Source of the DNA: CAYWJT01 sp964458655
GTDB lineage: Bacteria; Acidobacteriota; Aminicenantia; Aminicenantales; Saccharicenantaceae
Reading direction: 5' to 3'
Length of the DNA: 15,655 nucleotides
Assembly: GCA_964458655.1 (NCBI GenBank)
Contig: CAYWJT010000059.1
Coordinates: forward strand, 1-15,655
How positions within the stretch are numbered: the stretch's first letter is position 1; each line of letters begins with the position of its first letter. This document shows positions 8,619 through 15,506 of the stretch, in pieces. The translations under genes and the position numbers were made by a program. The notes beneath the pieces are model-generated. The model was not told where the DNA came from. It saw nothing but the letters and a program-made list of their open reading frames with translations, and did not search any database.

Positions 8619-9527
8619 CTATGGAACGATGACGACATCGCCTTCCTCGAGGAAGATGTCGCTCGTCCGGCCGCTTATGATGCGATTGAGGTTGACCGAG
8701 ATCTTCATTTCCTTGCCGGTCTTGGGGTCGCGCCTTTTGATCAAAACGCGGGATTTCTTGGCCCACTCGGTCGTGCCTCCGGCCTGGGCGATGGCCTGGA
8801 GAACCGTTATTCTATGCGACTTAAAGAAAGGTACGGCTCCGGGCGTCCTGACTTCGCCGTAAACGAAGACGTTGACCTGCTGGTCCATGGGCACGACAAT
8901 CTCGTCCTTGGGTTCGAGCATCAGGTTGAGTCCGGGCCGGCCCTTGAGCAAGTCCTCGATGTTGATCGTGATCTGCCGCTTCTCCCCGCCGTCGTCGCTC
9001 CTGTAAACATAGACTTCCTTCATGGCCTGGGCCGTGAGGCCGCCGGCCTGGGAGATCATCTGGAGGAGCGAGGTGGGGCCGACGAGCTCGTACAGGCCGG
9101 GACGGCCGACCGCTCCCAGCACGGCCACCTTCTGGTACTCCCTTATGAACACCGAAACGTGGGCGCCCTTGGTGTATTTCTGGTCGAGGATAGAGGCCAG
9201 TTTCTTCTCGAGCTCCTGGGCGGTGAGGCCGCCGACCTCGACCTTGCCCAGTATGCCGAAGGTCACGGTGCCGTCCTCGGAGACGCGCACCGTCTGGTTG
9301 AGCTCGGGGAGCTCGAAGATCTTGATCTCGAGCAGGTCCTTGGCCCCTATCCGGTAGTCGTTGACGGGCAGGGCTTTTTTATCCTGGGATTCCTGCGGCA
9401 GGGCCGCGAACAAAATCGAGCAAGAGGCCGCCAGGACGAATATGGCGGCGAGTCGGAGAAAAAAGCTCCGCGCCGTCGAGTGTTTTACCCTTTCTTCTGC
9501 CATCTCCTTGCCTTTCTTTTCCATCAT
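8619..9527 (-). CDS. Polysaccharide export (OPX, Wza-like) protein, short form
   Basis: OPX proteins carry capsule or exopolysaccharide through the periplasm to the outer membrane. The 302-residue protein has an N-terminal signal (FFLRLAAIFVLAASCSILFAA). Its AASC might be an imperfect lipobox, otherwise signal peptidase I would cut after about FAA. The Poly_export domain follows (YRIGAKDLLEIKIFELPE, then GKVEVGGLTAQELEKKL). Two SLBB domains come next (AVLGAVGRPGLYELVG with AGGLT; FVYGEVRTPGAVPFF with AGGTT). It ends at GDVVIVP, with no room for the C-terminal amphipathic helix that forms the outer-membrane pore of E. coli Wza (about 379 residues). The start is at the paired ATG ATG after AGAAGG; an ATG at codon 9 is an alternative. 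It is flanked by the beta-barrel gene and the PCP/kinase gene. Confidence 0.93.
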   Translation of the reverse strand: MMEKKGKEMAEERVKHSTARSFFLRLAAIFVLAASCSILFAALPQESQDKKALPVNDYRIGAKDLLEIKIFELPELNQTVRVSEDGTVTFGILGKVEVGGLTAQELEKKLASILDQKYTKGAHVSVFIREYQKVAVLGAVGRPGLYELVGPTSLLQMISQAGGLTAQAMKEVYVYRSDDGGEKRQITINIEDLLKGRPGLNLMLEPKDEIVVPMDQQVNVFVYGEVRTPGAVPFFKSHRITVLQAIAQAGGTTEWAKKSRVLIKRRDPKTGKEMKISVNLNRIISGRTSDIFLEEGDVVIVP

Positions 9528-9544
9528 CGCCTTCTTTTTCCCTG

Positions 9545-9573
9545 ATTATAAACCCTATAACACCTTGAATCCA
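9545..9573 (-). promoter_or_regulatory. Possible promoter ahead of the OPX gene
   Basis: On the minus strand, a perfect -10 TATAAT (9550-9545) lies 17 bases after a poor -35 TGGATT (9573-9568), inside the 59-base gap between the beta-barrel and OPX genes. A transcript starting near 9538 would begin about 11 bases before the OPX start codon, just including AGAAGG. It could give extra transcription of the OPX, PCP and asparagine-synthetase-like genes. The -35 matches at only three positions. Confidence 0.35.
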
Positions 9574-9586
9574 GACCTCGCACCCG

Positions 9587-10888
9587 TCAGAACATGATGC
9601 CGGTGGGGGCGGCGGCCTCACCTCCCGGATAGCCGTACATCAGACTGAAGCCGACGAAATACCTGTCCACGGGAAGGCCGGTCGTAATTATGGTCCTGCG
9701 GCCGAGCGTGCCGAACAGACTCGCCCTGAGGGCCCGGGCGAGCTGCAGGCTCAGCCGGAGCGAATGCGCCGTGTACTTCATCTCACGGCCCGCGGAAGGA
9801 ATACCGCCGTCTTCCTCAGGATAGGTGCTGCGTCCGAATGAAAGAGTGTAGCCCAGGCTCGCGTGCCTTGAAAGAAGCCGCGTGAGCCCGCCGCCGTAGG
9901 ACGTCATGTTGTAAAAAACCAAATCGGAATAAGCCGAGAACTGAAAGCCCCGGGAGAAGAAAGCTCGGAAGGACGTTTTCGGGTCCAAATCCACCGTCAC
10001 GTCCGTGTTGCCCGTCAGTCCCGAGCCGTCCCTTAGGCCCGGCTCTATCACGTCGAAATAAGCATAGCCCAGGTTGAAGCGGCCGTGCACTCTCGGAGAA
10101 CGGAACTCGACGCCGGTGCGGGGAATGAATTCGACGCCGCCGTAAAAGGCGTAGCTTCTCGTGTCCTTGAACCTCGACAGCGGCGAACTGAACCTGTAAT
10201 AGCCGAACTGGCCGGCAAGAAAGAACCTTGTTCCGGGCGTCCTCTGGAAATAGCCTAGCAGGTCGAGCCGGTGCTCGTTCCTGTTCAAGGTCACGGCCAG
10301 GGGCATGGTCCCGTAGGCGGCGTCGCCGTAATCCAGCCAGGCCCCGCTGTACTGGAGGGCCACGGCCGAGCCCTTGGCAAGTTGGCCGAACAGCAGGCCG
10401 TTCAAGCTGTCCTCTTTTATTCTGACGTTGACGTTTAGCTCAGGGCTGAGCCTCATCTTCATGTTGGAGAGCCCGCCACCGGCGGCCATATAGACCCGGT
10501 CGAAAACGAAGTGCGCCTGGCCGTTGAGGCGGTAGTTGAAGGTCCGCTCCTTATCCGTCTCGAAATAGAAAAGATACTGGGGGAAGCCGGAAACGTCGAA
10601 GACCAGCTTCCGGCTGGCCGGAAGCATCAACCTGACCATGGGCCCGACGCTGAAGGTGTAATCGGGCGTTGGCTCAGCCAGGTAGCCGTAATAGATGTCC
10701 GAGTCGTAGCCGGCGTTGTCGAGCATCAGGGCGGCGTAGCCCCGGAGCAAGCCGGCCCTCCACCTCGCTGCCTGGTATGCCTGTTCCAGGGCGATGCCGG
10801 GCCAGGTGTTTCCCCAGGCCCAAGCCCTTTCGGCCGCGAGGCCGAGCGAAAAGAGCGCTAGAATAAAAAAAACGAGTCTTTTTTTCAT
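9587..10888 (-). CDS. Outer-membrane beta-barrel protein of the EPS locus
   Basis: The protein has a clear signal peptide (MKKRLVFFILALFSLGLAAERAWA, cut near AWA) and then about 410 residues of alternating aromatic and polar strands typical of an outer-membrane beta-barrel (for example FFLAGQFGYYRFSS, SYAFYGGVEFIP, RYFVGFSLMYGY). It ends in a phenylalanine (GIMF), as many outer-membrane proteins do. I chose the ATG at 10888 because the signal peptide begins there; a TTG at 10924 would add 12 unneeded residues. No specific family motif is recognised. It lies between the initiating phosphotransferase and the short OPX gene, which makes it the likely outer-membrane exit channel for the polymer. 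That role is inferred from position and from composite OPX/beta-barrel translocons known in Myxococcus. Confidence 0.85.
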   Translation of the reverse strand: MKKRLVFFILALFSLGLAAERAWAWGNTWPGIALEQAYQAARWRAGLLRGYAALMLDNAGYDSDIYYGYLAEPTPDYTFSVGPMVRLMLPASRKLVFDVSGFPQYLFYFETDKERTFNYRLNGQAHFVFDRVYMAAGGGLSNMKMRLSPELNVNVRIKEDSLNGLLFGQLAKGSAVALQYSGAWLDYGDAAYGTMPLAVTLNRNEHRLDLLGYFQRTPGTRFFLAGQFGYYRFSSPLSRFKDTRSYAFYGGVEFIPRTGVEFRSPRVHGRFNLGYAYFDVIEPGLRDGSGLTGNTDVTVDLDPKTSFRAFFSRGFQFSAYSDLVFYNMTSYGGGLTRLLSRHASLGYTLSFGRSTYPEEDGGIPSAGREMKYTAHSLRLSLQLARALRASLFGTLGRRTIITTGLPVDRYFVGFSLMYGYPGGEAAAPTGIMF

Positions 10889-10924
10889 ATTTTTTCCATT
10901 TCTATCACGAAACCCGGCCGGCAA

Positions 10925-12379
10925 TCAATAAGCCCCTATCCCGAAGATGACGACCGGCACGGTCTTGACCATGATCTTGAAGTCCAGCCAGAGCGACCAG
11001 TTGTCGAGGTACTCGAGGTCGAGCTTCATCCATTCCTCGAAGCCCACGTTGTTGCGTCCGTTGACCTGCCACAGGCAGGTGATGCCCGGCTTCATCGAGA
11101 AGCGGCGGCGGTGCCAGGGCCTGTACTTGTCGACCTCGTCGGGGACGGTCGGCCGCGGCCCGACCAGGCTCATATGGCCGGCGAACACGTTGAGGAATTG
11201 CGGCAGCTCGTCGAGGCTGAACTTGCGCATGAACCGGCCGATGGGCGTTATGTATTTGAGCTTCTTGGCCCGGAACTCCGGGGTCGTCATCTCGGCCAGG
11301 TCGTTCACCTGGGAGAGAACGTCGTGGGCTCCCAGCCTCATCGTCCGGAACTTGAGGAGCTTGAAGCGCCGGCCGTGCAGGCCCAGCCGCTCCTGCTTGA
11401 AGAAGACCGGCCCGGGCGAGGTCAGCTTGATGGCCACGGCCAGAAAGACCATGAGCGGCCCGAAGACGATCAGAGCCAGACCCGAACCGACCAGGTCGAT
11501 GAGCCTTTTTATCACGAGCTCCCACTCGGTGATCTTGACCGTGCTGAAGCGTAGGAGCGGGATGCCGTCGATCTCCGAAACCGCCGACCGCGCGATCTTC
11601 ATGTCGAAAAGGTCCACGGCGAAAGTGGCCTCGACTCCTTCTGTTTCGCAGTCGTGGAGGGCGTTCTCGACGTGGCTCAGCCGCGAGCGGGGGACGACGA
11701 AAACGACCTCGTCCACGGCCTCGGAATGCAGGATGCGCTGGATGTCGTCGACCGTCCCAACAACGGGAACGCCGTCCACGGCCTTGACCCCACGGCTGGG
11801 CTCGTCGTCCACGGCGCCCAGGACCTTGAGCCCCCATTCAGGGTGGCCGCGCACAAGGCGCACGAACTCGGCCGCGCGCCGGCCGGTGCCGACCACGAGC
11901 AGCCGCCGGAAGTTCCGGCCCTTCCTGTGGATGTTGTGGAGCGCCAGGCCGACCGCGGCCTTTTCAGCAACCAAGAGCACGAAGCCCGTGGCCATGAACA
12001 TGAAGAAGAAAAGACGGCTGATGTTGGTGGCCTTGAAAACGAACAGGGCCGCGCCGTAACCGAAGAACATCAGGAAGACGGCCTTAAGGAGACCCCAGAC
12101 AATCCCGAAAAAGGGCATGGTCCGGACCGAGCGGTAGACGCCGCCCACGTAGAGCATGAAGCACCAGAGCGGGACGGCGATGAAGAAAGCGAATTTGTAC
12201 TGGTCGGCCGTATCTCCGGGACCCAGAGCGGCCCTCCCCCAGGCAGGGAAAGAAGATGCCGCGGACCCGAAGTCAACCGCATCCCGCAGCAAGAAGGACA
12301 AAAGGAAGGCCAGGGCGATGACCAGCGCGTCCGCGAAAACGAGGGCCGCGCGCAGTACCCTGTCCTTCTCTTTCAACAT
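10925..12379 (-). CDS. Polyprenyl-phosphate hexose-1-phosphate transferase (WbaP/EpsL-like initiating enzyme)
   Basis: This membrane enzyme transfers a sugar-1-phosphate from a UDP-sugar to undecaprenyl phosphate, starting each repeat unit. Four hydrophobic segments lie in the first 150 residues. A Rossmann-like CoA_binding_3 domain follows (LLVVGTGRRAAEF, near 160-172). A membrane-anchored bacterial sugar transferase domain begins at KRLIDLVGS (291). Its signatures are SPGPVFFKQERLG, GRRFKLLKFRTM, the catalytic Asp-Glu of SLDELPQFLN (390-391), GHMSLVGPRP and KPGITCLWQVNGRN. The length of 484 residues is normal. The sugar (glucose, galactose or another) cannot be told from sequence. GGAGG lies six bases upstream of the ATG. 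It is preceded by the acetyltransferase gene and followed 36 bases on by the beta-barrel gene. Confidence 0.94.
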   Translation of the reverse strand: MLKEKDRVLRAALVFADALVIALAFLLSFLLRDAVDFGSAASSFPAWGRAALGPGDTADQYKFAFFIAVPLWCFMLYVGGVYRSVRTMPFFGIVWGLLKAVFLMFFGYGAALFVFKATNISRLFFFMFMATGFVLLVAEKAAVGLALHNIHRKGRNFRRLLVVGTGRRAAEFVRLVRGHPEWGLKVLGAVDDEPSRGVKAVDGVPVVGTVDDIQRILHSEAVDEVVFVVPRSRLSHVENALHDCETEGVEATFAVDLFDMKIARSAVSEIDGIPLLRFSTVKITEWELVIKRLIDLVGSGLALIVFGPLMVFLAVAIKLTSPGPVFFKQERLGLHGRRFKLLKFRTMRLGAHDVLSQVNDLAEMTTPEFRAKKLKYITPIGRFMRKFSLDELPQFLNVFAGHMSLVGPRPTVPDEVDKYRPWHRRRFSMKPGITCLWQVNGRNNVGFEEWMKLDLEYLDNWSLWLDFKIMVKTVPVVIFGIGAY

Positions 12380-12424
12380 GGCCTCCCTCCCAGCGGCGGC
12401 CGAATGATGCCGCCGGGAAGCGCT

Positions 12425-12919
12425 TCATTCCTTCACGCTCTTTTCGCCCTCGACCTTTCTCAGGACGCGGGCGGGGTTTCCGACGACCACCGTCCAGGGC
12501 GGCACGTCCTTGGTCACCACGGAGCCGGCGCCGACGATGGCGCCTTCGCCGATGGTCACGCCGGCCAGGATGGTCGAGCCCGAACCGATGGAGGCGCGGC
12601 GCCTGACCAACGTCGGCACGACCTTCCAGTCCTGCTCGGTCTGCAGGCCGCCGTCCGGGTTGGTGGCCCGCGGGTAGAGGTCGTTGATGAAGGTGACGCC
12701 GTGCCCGACGAAGACCTCGTCCTCGATCGTCACACCCTCGCAGATGAACGCGTGCGACGAGACCTTGCAGTTGTTACCGATGACCGCGCCTTTCTGGACC
12801 TCGACGAATGTGCCGATCTTCGTGTTGTCGCCGATGGTGCAGCCGTAGAGGTTGACGAAGGCGAATATCTTGACTCCCTTGCCCAGCTTGACGTCGGGCG
12901 CTATGCGGCAGTATTCCAT
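12425..12919 (-). CDS. UDP-sugar N-acetyltransferase, WlbB/WbpD-like
   Basis: The 164-residue protein is built of left-handed beta-helix hexapeptide repeats (IGDNTKIGTFV, IGSGSTILAGVTIGEGAIVGAGSVV) and ends with the usual VVGNPARVLRK. The segment VGHGVTFINDLYPRATNPDG, followed by LQTEQDWKVVPTLV, is characteristic of the WlbB/WbpD group. These enzymes acetylate the 3-amino group of UDP-2-acetamido-3-amino-2,3-dideoxy-glucuronate with acetyl-CoA. The start ATG follows GAGGAG by six bases and lies ten bases after the oxidoreductase stop, so the two are surely co-transcribed. Substrate identity rests on family resemblance and on the neighbouring oxidoreductase and aminotransferase. A related 3-amino or 4-amino sugar is possible. 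Confidence 0.9.
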   Translation of the reverse strand: MEYCRIAPDVKLGKGVKIFAFVNLYGCTIGDNTKIGTFVEVQKGAVIGNNCKVSSHAFICEGVTIEDEVFVGHGVTFINDLYPRATNPDGGLQTEQDWKVVPTLVRRRASIGSGSTILAGVTIGEGAIVGAGSVVTKDVPPWTVVVGNPARVLRKVEGEKSVKE

Positions 12920-12929
12920 CCGGTTCTCC

Positions 12930-13946
12930 TCAAAGCTCTACCCTGCGGCCGCCCTTGCGGAGCGACCTGTCTGCGGCTTCCAGTACGCGTACGACCTCGA
13001 GGCCGGCCCGGCCGTCGTTGAACGGCTCTTCGTTCCGCTCGAGACAGCCGACGAAGTACTCCACCTCCCGCTTGAGGGCTTCGGTGCCGTCAAGCCTGGG
13101 AATGTGGACATCGCCGGTCCGGTAGCTGACGAGGATCTTTTCCAGCCCATTGTCGCCGTTTTTGCCGTTCATTGCAACCCCCCGGTCGTAGACCTTGACC
13201 TTCTCGTCGGCCGAAAGGTCGTCCCAGAGGAGCATCTTGCGGTCGCCGCTTATGAGCGTGCGGCGGACCTTGACCGGGCTCAGCCAGTTGACGTGGAAAT
13301 GGGCGATGAAGTTGGGGTTCTCGAAATGGACCGTGACGTAGGCCACGTCCTCGAGCTCGCCCTGGAAGTGGACGCCGCCGTGGGCCGAGACGGCCACCGG
13401 CTTCTCCTTGATGAGGTAGCTCATGATGGAGAGGTCGTGCGGCGCCAGGTCCCAGACGACGTTGACGTCGTGCTGGAAAAGGCCCAGGTTGACCCGCACC
13501 GAATCGTAGAAGAAGAGCTTGCCCAGCTCGCCCGCGTCGATGAGCTCGCGCATCTTGCGGACCGCGCCCGTGAACAGGAAGGTGTGGTCCACCATTATCT
13601 TCAGGTTCTTGCGCGCGGCGAGCTCGATGAGCTTCTCGGCCTGGGTCACGGTGGCCGTAAAGGGCTTCTCGACGAAGACGTGCTTGCCGTGGTTGAGGGC
13701 CTTGCGCGCGAGCGAGTAGTGCGAGTAGACCGGAGTGACGACGGCCACGACGTCCACGTTCCTGGACCTGATCAGGTCGCCCGGGTTGGAATAGGTCTTT
13801 ATCGAGGGATAATGCGCTTCGGCCAGGCTCAGGCGGTTCGGCTTCGCGTCGCAGACTGCGGTGAGCTTGGCTCCGGGACAGGAGTTGAAATTCCTGGCCA
13901 CGTTGGGTCCCCAGTACCCGTAGCCGATGACGCCGACTTTTATCAT
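12930..13946 (-). CDS. Gfo/Idh/MocA-family sugar-nucleotide oxidoreductase, WlbA/WbpB-like
   Basis: The 338-residue enzyme has an N-terminal NAD-binding Rossmann fold (VGVIGYGYWGPNVARNF, 4-20), the family EKP motif with its catalytic Lys at 94, and the second-domain motif WDLAPHDLSIM (165-175) with a probable catalytic His at 170. In the WlbA/WbpB group it oxidises C3 of UDP-N-acetyl-glucosaminuronic acid, giving the keto sugar that the aminotransferase then uses. The neighbouring acetyltransferase and aminotransferase support this assignment, but related enzymes act on other sugars. The start ATG has GGGAG about nine bases upstream. It also overlaps by four bases (ATGA) the end of a short open frame of unknown meaning. 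Confidence 0.9.
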   Translation of the reverse strand: MIKVGVIGYGYWGPNVARNFNSCPGAKLTAVCDAKPNRLSLAEAHYPSIKTYSNPGDLIRSRNVDVVAVVTPVYSHYSLARKALNHGKHVFVEKPFTATVTQAEKLIELAARKNLKIMVDHTFLFTGAVRKMRELIDAGELGKLFFYDSVRVNLGLFQHDVNVVWDLAPHDLSIMSYLIKEKPVAVSAHGGVHFQGELEDVAYVTVHFENPNFIAHFHVNWLSPVKVRRTLISGDRKMLLWDDLSADEKVKVYDRGVAMNGKNGDNGLEKILVSYRTGDVHIPRLDGTEALKREVEYFVGCLERNEEPFNDGRAGLEVVRVLEAADRSLRKGGRRVEL

Positions 13947-14092
13947 TTTTGCCCGCTCCCTTTGTCCGACATTCTATCGCCTTCCCCGCCGGCTCCTTGG
14001 CGAAAAGCCGCCGGGGTCCTTAGCCGGTTTGAATAGTCTTTGACTCCTATTTTTTGAGCAAGTTCCGTGCCACCTTCCTTGCTTTCCAGCAT
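13943..14092 (-). CDS. Possible small protein or gene remnant, 49 codons, unknown
   Basis: The frame begins ATG (MLESKEGGTE), stays open for 49 codons and stops with a TGA overlapping the oxidoreductase ATG as ATGA. The same frame has no stop anywhere in the 238 bases between the aminotransferase and oxidoreductase genes, though the DNA there is less GC-rich than the flanking genes. No Shine-Dalgarno sequence precedes this ATG. The residues look like soluble protein (charged, no membrane segment), and I recognise no family. It may be a real coupled small gene, the tail of a decayed gene, or chance. Confidence 0.25.
   Translation of the reverse strand: MLESKEGGTELAQKIGVKDYSNRLRTPAAFRQGAGGEGDRMSDKGSGQK
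13984..14016 (-). repeat. GC-rich imperfect hairpin upstream of the oxidoreductase gene
   Basis: CCCCGCCGGC at 13984-13993 and GCCGCCGGGG at 14007-14016 can pair over ten positions with one mismatch, around a 13-base loop. No T run follows in the transcribed direction, so it is not an intrinsic terminator. It might affect mRNA stability within the operon, or be a chance product of GC-rich sequence. Confidence 0.3.
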
Positions 14093-14184
14093 GTCATTGA
14101 AAAGCAACGGATTATCAAAACGAAGCTCCGGGCCTCGTTTTTTCGCTTTGCCGTTTTTTCGGGTTTGTTGACATTTTTTGTCCC

Positions 14185-15306
14185 TTAGCCGACTGCCTTG
14201 CCGCTGCCCGCATAAAATTCCTTTATGGCCCCGACCACGTATTCGATCTGCTCGTCCGAAAGCTCCGGGTACATCGGGAGAGAGATAATCTCGCCCTGGC
14301 AGGCGTAAGCGACGGGGAAATCGGACGGCCTGTGCTTCAGATAGCTGTAGGCCGGCATGAACGGGAGGGCGGTCGGGTAATGGATGCCGGTCGAAATGCC
14401 TCTGGACTTGAGAAAGTCGGCGAGCTCGTCGCGGCGCGGCGCGCGGAGAGAATAGATGTGGAAGATGTGAAAGGCGTCCGGCCTGAGCTTCGGAGGCTTC
14501 ACGGCCGGGACGCCCGCGAGCAGGTCGTTGTACTTCAGGCCGTGGGCGTGGCGGGCCTGGTTCCAATCCTCGATGTACTTGAGCTTGACGGTGAGGACCG
14601 CGGCCTGGATGGCGTCGAGCCTGCTGTTGATGCCCTCGATTTCGTGGATGTGCTTCTTGAGCGAGCCGTGATTGGCGAAAAGCCGGGCCCGGCGGGCGAA
14701 ATCGTCGTCGTCTGTGATGATGGCGCCGCCGTCGCCGTAGGCGCCGAGGTTCTTGCCGGGGTAGAAGCTGAAGGTGCCGGCCAGGCCGAAGGTGCCGGTC
14801 TTACGTCCCTGGATGGTCGCGAAATGGGACTGGGCGCAGTCCTCGATCATGGGCAGGCCGCGGCGGTCGCAAATCTCCTTGACGCGGTCGACAGCGGCCG
14901 GCTGGCCGTAGAGGTGGACGGGGATGACGGCCTTCGTCCTGCGGGTGAGCTTCTTTTCAATCTTGTCCGGGTCGATGTGGAAATACTCGTCAATGTCCAC
15001 GAAGACGGGCCGGGCGCCGGTCTGGGTGATAGTCTCCGAGGTCGAGATCCAGGAGTTGGCCACGGTGATGACCTCGTCGCCGGGGCCGATGCCGAGCGCT
15101 TTAAGCGAGATGTAGATGGCGTCGGTGCCGTTCGCGCAGCTCACGCAGTGCTTGACTCCGTATTTTGCGGCGTAAGCTTTCTCGAAGGCTTCGACGTACT
15201 TGCCTCCGATAAAGGCGGTGTCGTTGATGACGGCCTGGATAGCACCGTCTATCTCGGACTTGATGGACAGGTACTGGACTTTCAGGTCAACAAACGGAAC
15301 GTTCAT
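14185..15306 (-). CDS. PLP-dependent sugar aminotransferase (DegT/DnrJ/EryC1 family), WlbC/WbpE-like
   Basis: The 373-residue enzyme transfers an amino group, usually from glutamate, to a keto sugar nucleotide. Family signatures are all present: NGTDAIYISLKALGIGPGDEVI (59-80), the cofactor-binding Asp in IEDCAQSH (Asp156), the Schiff-base Lys in SFYPGKNLGAYGDGG (Lys185), and NHGSLKKHIHEIEGINSRLDAIQAA, with Arg229. Lys185 and Asp156 being in place argues for an active aminotransferase rather than a dehydratase-type relative, which has His instead of Lys. With the downstream oxidoreductase and acetyltransferase it fits WlbC/WbpE, making the 3-amino group of a diacetamido uronic acid. The start MNVPFVDL is standard for the family. 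A weak AAAGGA lies about 16 bases upstream. A strong predicted promoter lies about 140 bases upstream. Confidence 0.93.
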   Translation of the reverse strand: MNVPFVDLKVQYLSIKSEIDGAIQAVINDTAFIGGKYVEAFEKAYAAKYGVKHCVSCANGTDAIYISLKALGIGPGDEVITVANSWISTSETITQTGARPVFVDIDEYFHIDPDKIEKKLTRRTKAVIPVHLYGQPAAVDRVKEICDRRGLPMIEDCAQSHFATIQGRKTGTFGLAGTFSFYPGKNLGAYGDGGAIITDDDDFARRARLFANHGSLKKHIHEIEGINSRLDAIQAAVLTVKLKYIEDWNQARHAHGLKYNDLLAGVPAVKPPKLRPDAFHIFHIYSLRAPRRDELADFLKSRGISTGIHYPTALPFMPAYSYLKHRPSDFPVAYACQGEIISLPMYPELSDEQIEYVVGAIKEFYAGSGKAVG

Positions 15307-15427
15307 GACGCGGTCAGCTTATTCCTTTCGTTTTCTTGACAGGTATGGACACTTTTCCCTCTCGATAGCCTTGAAGAACGGACTTTTTCGCCTATTTCGG
15401 CGCCCTCATCCTTCCTTCTGCCTTATT

Positions 15428-15483
15428 AACCTTGACGCTTCCTAAAGGGATTATCGCAAAAAACGAGCAGATTTGTCAAGGTT
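15428..15483. repeat. Nine-base inverted repeat around the predicted promoter
   Basis: AACCTTGAC at 15428-15436 and its exact reverse complement GTCAAGGTT at 15475-15483 are separated by 38 bases. The right arm contains the -35 of the predicted minus-strand promoter and the left arm falls just after its expected start point. It may be a pair of operator half-sites or a long-range RNA/DNA pairing, or it may be chance. Confidence 0.35.
15450..15479 (-). promoter_or_regulatory. Strong predicted sigma70-type promoter for the sugar-synthesis/EPS operon
   Basis: On the minus strand, a perfect TTGACA (15479-15474) is followed after 18 bases by GATAAT (15455-15450), with TG one base before the -10 (extended -10). 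This is the best promoter match I see in the window. A transcript from about 15443 would have a leader of about 137 bases before the aminotransferase start at 15306. No riboswitch-like structure is recognised in that leader. The 197-base gap 15307-15506 holds nothing else I can identify. Confidence 0.6.
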
Positions 15484-15506
15484 TTTGTTGGTTTTGCTGA
15501 GAAACG

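Noticed and set aside
10889..10924. TTG at 10924 as the start of the beta-barrel gene
   Set aside because: It would put 12 residues before a complete signal peptide that begins at the ATG at 10888.
13943..14566. A 207-codon minus-strand gene overlapping the aminotransferase
   Set aside because: The upstream two thirds is a shifted frame of the well-supported aminotransferase gene. Only the part in the gap deserves mention.
15336..15365. TTGACA on the plus strand as a promoter
   Set aside because: No acceptable -10 follows at 16-18 bases, and no plus-strand gene lies downstream.
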